Positions 47,526 to 55,280 of a DNA stretch of 64,000 nt are shown here, piece after piece. The translations under genes and the position numbers were made by a program. Below the pieces are notes generated by a model. It did no database searches. It was not told where the DNA came from and saw nothing but the letters and a program-made list of their open reading frames with translations. This DNA is from CAVUCE01 sp963739985 (GTDB taxonomy: Bacteria > Bacteroidota > Ignavibacteria > Ignavibacteriales > Ignavibacteriaceae): the NCBI GenBank assembly GCA_963739985.1, contig CAVUCE010000022.1, positions 248,001 through 312,000 on the forward strand, given 5' to 3'. Positions within the stretch are counted from its first letter, which is position 1. Every line of letters starts with the position of its first letter.

Positions 47526-47951
47526 ATGATCAAAAAAATATTTATATCATCCCTACTGATTTTATTCTTCGTTTCTACAACGAGTTTGCCGGTTACCATT
47601 CACTTTTGTAGAATTCAGAAAGATATGAAATCTGCAAAAACTTGCAGATTGCATCATAATTCTCAAATGACTGCGCTTAAGTGTAGTTTTGATAACTCAG
47701 GAACTCAGCAAATTACTTCGGATAAATCTTGTTGCTTAATCAAAACAATTGATAACTCGATTAAGGACAGATTTGTTAGCTCACAACCCGAAAAAAATAT
47801 TACCTCACCAATTGTTATTGGAATAGTCCCTGAACTGCTAATTAATAACAGTTATATATTAAATCAAAATATTTTAGAATACGCCGATACATCCCCGCCA
47901 AATTTTGGCAATGGCTCACTTTATCTACTAAATTCAGTCCTAATTATTTAA
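47526..47951 (+). CDS. HYC_CC_PP-type small exported protein
   Basis: A 141-residue protein with a signal peptide (to about residue 20). It shows the scattered motifs that name the HYC_CC_PP group of the Bacteroidota: a His-x-Cys (IHFCR) right after the signal peptide, a Cys-Cys (KSCC) in the middle and a Pro-Pro (TSPPNFGNG) near the C-terminus. Such proteins often stand beside heavy-metal efflux genes, as here, with the outer-membrane channel gene 125 bases downstream. Five Cys and three His suggest metal binding. No ribosome binding site is visible ahead of its ATG. Confidence 0.7.
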   Translation: MIKKIFISSLLILFFVSTTSLPVTIHFCRIQKDMKSAKTCRLHHNSQMTALKCSFDNSGTQQITSDKSCCLIKTIDNSIKDRFVSSQPEKNITSPIVIGIVPELLINNSYILNQNILEYADTSPPNFGNGSLYLLNSVLII

Positions 47952-48076
47952 TACTACTTTTCCATTAAGCGGATTAAAATTCTGTGCCTTTTTGTGCAGA
48001 GATTATTTTTCTTTTCTTTAAATCCGCACATTCAAAATCAACTTAAATTAGATCACTTTAAATTTTTGGTAAAAAA

Positions 48077-49345
48077 ATGAAAAAGTTAGTGTTAATCCTA
48101 TTCGGAATTATATTATTTGCTCAGATTGTTTCTGCTCAGAGTACAAATACATATTTAGATAGTTTAATTGAGCATGCAATTAAATTCAGCCCAAAAGTAA
48201 AAATGTTGAGGGCTAAAAAGTCAGTGGCAAAATCAAAGATTCCACAAAACTCAAATTTGCCTGATCCTATGTTGACTCTTGGACTTGCAAATATGCCAAC
48301 CAATTCGTTTTCGTTCACTCAGGAACCAATGACGGGGAAAATTGTCGGATTAAGTCAGGCACTTCCCTTTCCGGGAAAATTGAGTGCGGCAGAAAAAGTT
48401 TCTGAAAAAAATATCGAAATAACAGAAAGCGAAATCAAGGATGCAGAAAATGAAGTAAGGAAGAATGTTGAACAATCTTATTACGAATTAAGATTCATCC
48501 GGAAACAAATACAAATTGAAAATAAAAACAAAGAATTGTTAAAGAGTATTTTGGAAGTTGTAAAAACCAAATATTCTGTTTCTGCTGCCAGTCAACAAAA
48601 TATATTAAAAGTCGATTTAGAAATAACAAACATAAATGATAAAATTGAAGACTTAAAAGGTAAAGAAGCAAGCCAACTCGCTATTCTAAAATCAATTTTG
48701 TTCTATGATTCAAATCAGCAAATAAAAACAGATTCAATCTTTAATGTTGTCTATATAAAATATAATTCAATTCAACTTGATTCTGTTGCAAAAATTAACC
48801 GTCCCTTTTTAGAAGGACTTGAACTGGCTAAACAAAAATCAGTACTTCAAAAAGATTTGGCAGAGTACGATTTTTACCCGAATTTTAATCTTACATTCCA
48901 ATATTCGCAACGTGACAAAATTGCCAAAACTAATACTCCATTAGATGACTTCTTAACTGTTTTAGTTGGAGTATCGCTTCCGTTAAATTACGGCGGTAAG
49001 ACATCAGCGAAAGTAGAGGAAATGGAATCGCTAAAACAAGTTTACCAAGAACAATATTCTCAAGCGCAGCAAATTTTACAAAGTAAGTTCGGCAGCGCCG
49101 TCGCGCAACTGAATTCATTAAGAAATAGAATAAAACTAAACGAAGAAGGGCTGACAACTCAATCTAACCAAAATTTGAAATCTGCGCTATCAAGTTACCA
49201 GGTTGGCCAAATTGATTTTATAAATGTAATAGATGCACAAAATCAGTTATATCGTTTCGAAACTAATCTTTACAAACTTAAAACAGATTACATGAAAAAA
49301 ATAGCCGAACTTGAATTTTTAACAGGCACAAGTTTAAGCAAATAA
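48077..49345 (+). CDS. cusC: TolC-family outer-membrane channel of the Cus system
   Basis: The outer-membrane part of the tripartite copper/silver pump. A signal peptide (to about VSAQS, residue 21) is followed by two outer-membrane efflux repeats. NLPDPMLTLGLANMP and LSQALPFPGKL are the pattern of metal-type OEPs; a second copy of the fold starts near YDFYPNFNLTFQYS and ends NVIDAQNQLYRFE. The 422-residue length is typical. cusB starts 17 bases later. Confidence 0.88.
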   Translation: MKKLVLILFGIILFAQIVSAQSTNTYLDSLIEHAIKFSPKVKMLRAKKSVAKSKIPQNSNLPDPMLTLGLANMPTNSFSFTQEPMTGKIVGLSQALPFPGKLSAAEKVSEKNIEITESEIKDAENEVRKNVEQSYYELRFIRKQIQIENKNKELLKSILEVVKTKYSVSAASQQNILKVDLEITNINDKIEDLKGKEASQLAILKSILFYDSNQQIKTDSIFNVVYIKYNSIQLDSVAKINRPFLEGLELAKQKSVLQKDLAEYDFYPNFNLTFQYSQRDKIAKTNTPLDDFLTVLVGVSLPLNYGGKTSAKVEEMESLKQVYQEQYSQAQQILQSKFGSAVAQLNSLRNRIKLNEEGLTTQSNQNLKSALSSYQVGQIDFINVIDAQNQLYRFETNLYKLKTDYMKKIAELEFLTGTSLSK

Positions 49346-49362
49346 TTTTGGAGAAAAGCAAA

Positions 49363-50910
49363 GTGAAAACACAGAATATAATTATTGGAATACTTGTAAT
49401 AATAATTGGTGTACTTTTATACCTTTGGTTAAGCAATTCGGGTAGTACCAATGCAACTACTAATACTAGCAACGCAAAACAAGAGACCACAAATGGTAGG
49501 AAGGTTTTATATTGGAGAGCACCAATGAATCCCAACGAAGTATATGATCACCCGGGTAAATCAAAAATGGGAATGGACCTTGTTCCTGTCTATGCTGATG
49601 AAGCTTCGGGTGGTGACGTAGTTACAATAAGCGGTGCTATACAACAAAATATGAATGTACAAACCGACGTCGTCCAAAAGAAAGAGCTCAGTTCTCGCGT
49701 AGTTACTAACGGCATCCTTCAATCCGACGAAAAACAAGAATATATTGTAACTACCAAAGTAAGCGGCTGGATTGAAAATCTATACATTAACTATACCGGT
49801 CAAAAGGTAAAAAAAGGACAAAAATTAATTGATATTTATTCGCCCGAATTAGTCGCTGCTCAGCAGGAATTGATTACAGCACTTTCTTATGGGGCATCCG
49901 TAGAAAAAAGCGGTGATAAAAACATTTCAGGCAGTGGAAAAGATCTTATTGAAAATAGTGTAAGAAAACTTGAGCTTCTTGATGTTCCAGATTCAGAAAT
50001 AAAACGTATAGAAAGCACTAAAGAGATCAAGAAATATGTTACGCTTTATGCTCCTTTTGGTGGAACAGTAATTACTAAGAATGTAATTGAAGGACAAAAA
50101 ATAGGTGCTGGAAATCCATTGTTTAAAATAGCTAACCTGGATAACCTATGGTTACTCGCCGATATTTACGAATATGAACTTCCTAAAATTCAATTAGGTT
50201 CTCAGGCCGATATTACTTTTACTTTTCTACCGGGACAAGTCTTTAAAAGCAAAATTTCGTTCATCTATCCAACTTTAGACAATAAAACACGAACAGTAAA
50301 AGTACGTTTTAATATACCTAATTCTAAAGGTCAGCTAAAACCTTCGATGTTCGCAAATGTTGTAATTAATGGTAAGGACTTAGGTAGTTATCCTGTTATA
50401 CCTGAACAAGCTGTCCTTCGTACAGGTCAAAAAGATATAGTTATTTTAGCACTGGGTGAAGGAAAATTCAAACCTGTTGAAGTTAAACTCGGAGATTATT
50501 CCGATGGTTTCTACCAGGTATTGGAAGGACTGACAGCTGGGAATAAAATAGTAACATCAGCTCAATTTTTAATTGATTCAGAAAGCAACTTAAAAGCTGC
50601 ATTTTCGCAGTTCGGTAATTCTTCGAAAAAGGATACGATGAAAATGGATTCAAGTTCAAAAAGCTCGGTGAAAAACATGGATATGAAGGAAGATACTAAG
50701 AGCAAAGATCCACGTATAAGAACCGGAGCTATTGATCTCTCAGTAATTGATAAAAATAAGGACGGTAAACTTTACGAGGATATAATGGACTGGAATGTGA
50801 TTTCGGATAAACCCGGAGAGTGTCCTTTATGCGGAATGACATTGAGAGAATTTTCTATTAAAGAAGTGAAAAAGAATTTAACCGAACACGGTTACAAGTA
50901 TAAAAATTAA
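49363..50910 (+). CDS. cusB: Cu(I)/Ag(I) efflux adaptor CusB with C-terminal metal-binding module
   Basis: Membrane-fusion protein of the Cus pump. A membrane anchor is followed by WRAPMNPNEVYDHPGK and KMGMDLVPVYADE, with Met55, Met69 and Met71 matching E. coli CusB's Met21, 36 and 38 metal site. Barrel-sandwich (VSGWIENLYINYTGQKVKKG), alpha-hairpin and beta-barrel domains follow. A Met-rich linker (about 425-450) leads to an extra domain (452-515) with DKNKDGKLYED, NVISD and Cys487-Pro-Leu-Cys490-Gly-Met, a copy of a module found in two neighbours. A TTG at 49348 is in frame, but GGAG lies between it and GTG 49363, so I start at GTG. Confidence 0.92.
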   Translation: MKTQNIIIGILVIIIGVLLYLWLSNSGSTNATTNTSNAKQETTNGRKVLYWRAPMNPNEVYDHPGKSKMGMDLVPVYADEASGGDVVTISGAIQQNMNVQTDVVQKKELSSRVVTNGILQSDEKQEYIVTTKVSGWIENLYINYTGQKVKKGQKLIDIYSPELVAAQQELITALSYGASVEKSGDKNISGSGKDLIENSVRKLELLDVPDSEIKRIESTKEIKKYVTLYAPFGGTVITKNVIEGQKIGAGNPLFKIANLDNLWLLADIYEYELPKIQLGSQADITFTFLPGQVFKSKISFIYPTLDNKTRTVKVRFNIPNSKGQLKPSMFANVVINGKDLGSYPVIPEQAVLRTGQKDIVILALGEGKFKPVEVKLGDYSDGFYQVLEGLTAGNKIVTSAQFLIDSESNLKAAFSQFGNSSKKDTMKMDSSSKSSVKNMDMKEDTKSKDPRIRTGAIDLSVIDKNKDGKLYEDIMDWNVISDKPGECPLCGMTLREFSIKEVKKNLTEHGYKYKN

Positions 50911-50982
50911 ATGAAGGCAATTACTGACTTACAGCATATATTAAAAATTTATGCTGCGTTAATAAAATTTTGGAGAATATAA

Positions 50983-53900
50983 ATGATTACTAATAATCCC
51001 TCGAAAGAAGGTATAATTGCCAAGATAATTGAATGGTCAATTAACAATAAAATATTGGTGATAATACTGACTGTTGCCTTAATAATGGGAGGTATCTGGG
51101 CAATAGAAAGCACACCGGTTGACGCTATCCCGGATTTAAGCGACGTACAGGTTATAATATTTACAAAGTATTCTGGACAAGGTCCTCAAATAGTTGAAGA
51201 TCAAGTAACATATCCGCTTACTTCTAAAATGCTTTCAGTACCCTATGCAAAAGATGTGAGAGGATATTCATTCTTCGGTTTTTCAATGGTTTATATAATC
51301 TTTGAAGATGGTACAGATTTGTACTGGGCACGAAGCAGAGTGCTTGAGTATCTAAGTTCTATGAAGAGTTCCCTTCCGACTGGTGTTACACCGGAATTGG
51401 GACCGGATGCAACCGGACTGGGCTGGGTTTACCAATATGCGTTAAAATCCAAAACCCGAAGTCTCCAGCAATTGCGTTCAATACAAGACTGGTTTTTGAA
51501 ATACGAACTTTCCGCTATTCCGGGAGTTTCCGAAGTTGCTAGTGTAGGTGGTTTCGTGAAACAATACCAGGTAAATGTTGATCCGACAAAACTTTCATCA
51601 TTCGGAATTCCGTTAAGCAAGGTAAAAATGGCAATAAAGCGAAGCAATAATGATGTAGGCGGACGTTTAATGGAAATGGGTGAAACGGAATTTATGGTAC
51701 GAGGCTTAGGATATATAAAGAACATAGATGATCTCAAAAATATCGCTATAGGTAAAAATCCAAGCACCGGGACCCCCGTATACTTAAAAGATGTTGCAAA
51801 TATTGATATTGGTCCTGAGTTAAGACGCGGGCTAGCAGATCTAAACGGTGAAGGAGAAGTTGTCGGTGGAATTATCATCCAACGATACGGCGAGAACGGT
51901 TTGTCAGTTATTAATCGAGTAAAGAAAAGACTGAAAGAATTACAGGCTTCTCTTCCCCCAGATGTACAAATTGTTCCAGTTTACGACAGGAGTGAACTTA
52001 TTCACAAAGCAGTAAATAACCTCGGTAGTAAACTTCTGGAAGAAGGAATTATTGTTGCTCTGATAATTATACTTTTCCTACTTCACTTCCGTAGCTCACT
52101 CGTGGCAATTTTTACCTTGCCTACGGCAGTTCTGGCAGCTCTGCTGATAATGAGACTCCAAGGCTTAAATGCAAACATAATGTCGTTAGGAGGTATTGCC
52201 ATCGCCATTGGCGCTATGGTTGACGCAGCAATAATTATGGTGGAGAACTCACACTCGCATATACTGCACAACCAGCTTTTACCGGAAGATAAACAAAGGC
52301 CACACTGGGCAGTTATACTTGAATCTTCTAAAGAAGTCGGTCCTTCGATTTTTTATTCACTGTTGGTAATTACGGTTTCATTCATCCCGGTCTTTACTCT
52401 TGAAGCGCAAGAAGGCCGAATGTTTAAACCGTTGGCATATACCAAAACTTATTCGATGGCCGCCGGAGCTATACTTGCGATTACAGTCGTACCGGTTTTA
52501 ATGGGTTATTTTATTCGCGGTAAAATGAAAAAAGAAGAAGATAATCCAGTTACAAAATTCTTAATGGACATCTATCATCCTATAGTGGATTTTGTAATGA
52601 AAAAGCGATGGTGGGTTATAATACTGTCAGTTTTAATTGTTGCCGGATCATATATTCCATTCTCAAAATTAGGCTCGGAATTTATGCCACCGCTTTATGA
52701 AGGTGATTTGCTGTATATGCCTACAACTTTACCTGGCATTTCGATTACAAAAGCAAAAGAGTTATTACAACAAACTGACAAAATAATAAAATCATTTCCG
52801 GAAGTTGCAACGGTATTCGGTAAGGTAGGAAGAGCTGATACTCCAACTGATCCTGCCCCTCTGTCTATGATTGAAACTACAATTCAACTAAAGCCGGAAG
52901 ATGAATGGCCTGCAGGAATGACAAGAGATAAGCTTGTTGAAAAATTGGATGCAGCAGTAAAAATCCCTGGACTTACTAATGCCTGGACTATGCCGATAAA
53001 AACAAGAATAGATATGCTTTCTACCGGTATAAAAACACCTGTGGGTATAAAAATAGCTGGACCGGATTTGAATGTTCTTCAAAATATTGGTAAAAGAATT
53101 GAAGATGTTGTCAGAACAATTCCCGGCACACGCTCAGTATATGCAGAAAGATCTGCAGGTGGAAATTACGTCGATTTTAATATTGATAGAAATGCAATTG
53201 CAAGATATGGTCTTACTGTAGAGGATGTACAAGACGTATTTATGTCCGCTGTAGGAGGAATGAATATTACTACAACAGTTGAAGGCCTGGAAAGATATCC
53301 GGTAAATCTTAGATACCAACGTGATTACCGTGATAATATAGAATCTCTGAAAAGAGTCCTAGTACCGATCCCTGGTGGTGGTAATATTCCACTCGAGGAA
53401 CTGGGTGATGTTGTAATTCGTAAAGGGCCTCCGGTTATAAAATCTGAAAATGCACGTCCAAACGCGTGGGTTTACATTGATTTAAAGGATATGGATGTAG
53501 GTACATACGTACAAAATGCTCAAAAAGTTGTTGCTCAAAAAATAAAATTACCACAAGGTTACTCATTAATTTGGAGCGGACAATATGAGTATATGGAGAG
53601 GGCTTCAAAAAAATTAGCGCTTGTTCTTCCACTAACATTACTAATTGTAATATTATTACTCTACTTTAATACTAAATCGTTTGTTAAAACAGGAATAATA
53701 CTGCTTGCGCTTCCCTTCTCAATGGTAGGTGCTGTTTGGTATCTATTCTTGGCTAACTTCCATTTAAGTGTTGCTGTTTGGGTAGGCATTATTGCGTTAC
53801 TCGGCGTTAGTGCTGAAACGGGCGTTGTTATGTTGCTTTACCTCGACATTGCATACGAAAAATGGAAAGAAAAAGGAATGCTCAAATCTTATGCTGACCT

Positions 53901-54165
53901 TAGAGCATCGATTTTTGAAGGCGCGGTGAAAAGAATACGTCCTAAAATGATGACTGTAATGGTTCTGTTCTTTGGATTGCTGCCAATACTTATAGGGCAC
54001 GGTTCAGGCGGTGATGTCATGAAAAGAATTGCCGCCCCGATGGCTGGCGGTATCTTTACCAGTTTAATAATGGAATTGACAATATTCCCTGCAATTTTCT
54101 ATCTACTTAAAAGAAGAGAATTGAAAAAGAATAACATGTTGGTTGAACCAACCCGGGAGAATTAA
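50983..54165 (+). CDS. cusA: Cu(I)/Ag(I)-type RND efflux pump CusA
   Basis: Proton-driven inner-membrane pump of the HME-RND class. The TM4 signature AIAIGAMVDAAIIMVEN is the monovalent-cation (CusA) form rather than the divalent CzcA form. The three methionines that bind Cu(I)/Ag(I) in E. coli CusA (573, 623, 672) are present in the same sequence contexts and with identical spacing at Met579 (LLYMP), Met629 (PLSMIET) and Met678 (RIDML). The 1060 residues are complete. Good ribosome binding site GGAG, nine bases upstream. The PII-like gene begins one base past the stop. Confidence 0.96.
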   Translation: MITNNPSKEGIIAKIIEWSINNKILVIILTVALIMGGIWAIESTPVDAIPDLSDVQVIIFTKYSGQGPQIVEDQVTYPLTSKMLSVPYAKDVRGYSFFGFSMVYIIFEDGTDLYWARSRVLEYLSSMKSSLPTGVTPELGPDATGLGWVYQYALKSKTRSLQQLRSIQDWFLKYELSAIPGVSEVASVGGFVKQYQVNVDPTKLSSFGIPLSKVKMAIKRSNNDVGGRLMEMGETEFMVRGLGYIKNIDDLKNIAIGKNPSTGTPVYLKDVANIDIGPELRRGLADLNGEGEVVGGIIIQRYGENGLSVINRVKKRLKELQASLPPDVQIVPVYDRSELIHKAVNNLGSKLLEEGIIVALIIILFLLHFRSSLVAIFTLPTAVLAALLIMRLQGLNANIMSLGGIAIAIGAMVDAAIIMVENSHSHILHNQLLPEDKQRPHWAVILESSKEVGPSIFYSLLVITVSFIPVFTLEAQEGRMFKPLAYTKTYSMAAGAILAITVVPVLMGYFIRGKMKKEEDNPVTKFLMDIYHPIVDFVMKKRWWVIILSVLIVAGSYIPFSKLGSEFMPPLYEGDLLYMPTTLPGISITKAKELLQQTDKIIKSFPEVATVFGKVGRADTPTDPAPLSMIETTIQLKPEDEWPAGMTRDKLVEKLDAAVKIPGLTNAWTMPIKTRIDMLSTGIKTPVGIKIAGPDLNVLQNIGKRIEDVVRTIPGTRSVYAERSAGGNYVDFNIDRNAIARYGLTVEDVQDVFMSAVGGMNITTTVEGLERYPVNLRYQRDYRDNIESLKRVLVPIPGGGNIPLEELGDVVIRKGPPVIKSENARPNAWVYIDLKDMDVGTYVQNAQKVVAQKIKLPQGYSLIWSGQYEYMERASKKLALVLPLTLLIVILLLYFNTKSFVKTGIILLALPFSMVGAVWYLFLANFHLSVAVWVGIIALLGVSAETGVVMLLYLDIAYEKWKEKGMLKSYADLRASIFEGAVKRIRPKMMTVMVLFFGLLPILIGHGSGGDVMKRIAAPMAGGIFTSLIMELTIFPAIFYLLKRRELKKNNMLVEPTREN

Positions 54166-54166
54166 A

Positions 54167-54508
54167 ATGAAAAAAATATCAGCTTATATACGCAAAGACA
54201 AGGCCGATTCTGTGATTCAGAAACTTGAAGAAGCCGGTGTAAAGGGTATGACACTTTTAGACGCAAATGCTCTTGCTGAATGGGCAGATAAAGACGCATT
54301 CAGCTTTTCAATTGAATACGTTCAGAAATATTCTACCGTAGTAAAGATAGAATTGATCAGCGGAGATAATAAGGCTAATTACCTTGCAGATTTAATTGTA
54401 GAAAACGGTCACACAGGGCAAAGCGGAGACGGTTGGGTTTTTATAATGCCTGTTGAAAAAGCAATCCGTATAAGGACAAAAGAAGTTAATGACGTCGAAA
54501 ATCTTTAA
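54167..54508 (+). CDS. PII-like protein coupled to CusA
   Basis: A 113-residue relative of PII. B-loop TGQSGDGWVFI keeps the Thr-Gly and Gly-Asp-Gly but has Trp where PII has the ATP-binding Lys; the C-loop IRIRTKE is kept. In the T-loop Glu50-Tyr51 stay in register with PII, but the preceding Arg-Gly are lost (FSFSIEYVQKY). A PII-like group linked to CusABC-type efflux is known in the literature, and this fits. A longer frame from 54143 overlaps cusA; ATG 54167 has GGGAG upstream, inside the cusA end, implying coupled translation. Its ligand and partner (perhaps CusA itself) are inference. Confidence 0.85.
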   Translation: MKKISAYIRKDKADSVIQKLEEAGVKGMTLLDANALAEWADKDAFSFSIEYVQKYSTVVKIELISGDNKANYLADLIVENGHTGQSGDGWVFIMPVEKAIRIRTKEVNDVENL

Positions 54509-54530
54509 TCAAAAAAAAAAGGATAATAAT

Positions 54531-55103
54531 ATGATCACACGTTTTATAAGAACTGCAGTTTCTATAATTGTACTTGTTTTCATTTTTGTCGGGCTGTCTT
54601 CCGCACAGGAAAAGAACGACTCTTCACAAAAGCATAAAACAATGCAAATGAAAAATATGAAGATGGATAATCCACAGATGAAGAGCGATAACCCAATTGT
54701 TCATAAAGGCGATATTAACCTTAAAGCTATCGATAAAAATAACGATGGGAAAGTTTATCAGGATATGATGGACTTCAATGTTATCTCAGATAAAGCAGGC
54801 AATTGTCCCCTTTGTGGTATGAAACTTAAAGAAGTTTCATTAGCAAAAGCAAAAGCTAATCTTGTTAAACATGGATTTAAGGTTAATACTGATAAAGAGG
54901 AAAGCTCAATCATTCGCAAAGGAATAATTGATCTGCAAACGATTGATAAAAATAAAGATGGAAAAGTTTATCAAGACATGATGGATTACAATGTAATTTC
55001 GGATGAAACAGGTAAATGCCCTCTTTGTGGAATGACACTTAAGGAAGTTTCACTGGAGAAGGCAAAAAGCAATCTTGAAAAAACCGGTTTTAAAGTAAAA
55101 TAA
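54531..55103 (+). CDS. Periplasmic protein with two copies of the CPLCGM module
   Basis: A 190-residue exported protein: signal peptide (to LSSAQ, about 25), a Met/Lys-rich stretch (MQMKNMKMDNPQMK), then two tandem modules about 71 residues apart. Each has (D/N)L, IDKN(K/N)DGKVYQDMMD, NVISD and CPLCGM (Cys92/95 and Cys163/166), then a helix ending HGFKV or TGFKV. The back half resembles the heavy-metal-binding HMBD/YHS-like fold of efflux proteins, with its first CPM motif changed to DMM. Start at 54531 is set by AAGGAT upstream; the frame opens further but without a site. Likely a periplasmic Cu/Ag carrier; this is inference. Confidence 0.75.
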   Translation: MITRFIRTAVSIIVLVFIFVGLSSAQEKNDSSQKHKTMQMKNMKMDNPQMKSDNPIVHKGDINLKAIDKNNDGKVYQDMMDFNVISDKAGNCPLCGMKLKEVSLAKAKANLVKHGFKVNTDKEESSIIRKGIIDLQTIDKNKDGKVYQDMMDYNVISDETGKCPLCGMTLKEVSLEKAKSNLEKTGFKVK

Positions 55104-55131
55104 ACGTAAAAATTTTCGTTCTTAATATCTC

Positions 55132-55165
55132 CGGCTCTGCAAGAATAAACTTTTTTGCAGAGCCG
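55132..55165. repeat. Strong inverted repeat upstream of ccmF leader
   Basis: CGGCTCTGCAA (55132-55142) pairs exactly with TTGCAGAGCCG (55155-55165), and the stem can extend inward by four pairs. A second small hairpin (ATTAGA-AAAG-TCTAAT) follows at about 55169-55185. No T tract follows, so it is not a classic terminator; it could protect the upstream mRNA end, or act as an attenuator ahead of the leader ORF. Confidence 0.6.
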
Positions 55166-55205
55166 CGGATTAGAAAAGTCTAATTAAAACAAAAGGGGAA
55201 AACTA

Positions 55206-55280
55206 ATGCGAATTAAAATATGTACTGAAGAAAAAAACAATCGGAATAAGCCACTTTCTATTGGGAGACACATTTTATGA
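55206..55280 (+). CDS. 24-codon leader ORF coupled to ccmF
   Basis: ATG at 55206 is preceded by AAAAGGGGAAAA, one of the best ribosome binding sites in the window, and opens a 24-codon frame (MRIKICTEEKNNRNKPLS...) whose TGA overlaps the ccmF ATG as ATGA. The peptide is basic with no signal sequence and one Cys. Its job may be to bring ribosomes to ccmF rather than to make a useful peptide. Too short to prove from sequence alone. Confidence 0.45.
   Translation: MRIKICTEEKNNRNKPLSIGRHIL

Noticed and set aside
49348..49362. TTG start for cusB
   Set aside because: The best ribosome binding site (GGAG) lies after this codon and fits GTG 49363.
54705..54780. Canonical EF-hand calcium site in the DKNKDG segment of the module
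   Set aside because: Positions 1, 3, 5 and 6 fit, but position 12 is Met or Ile-like rather than Glu or Asp, so a full calcium loop is not supported.
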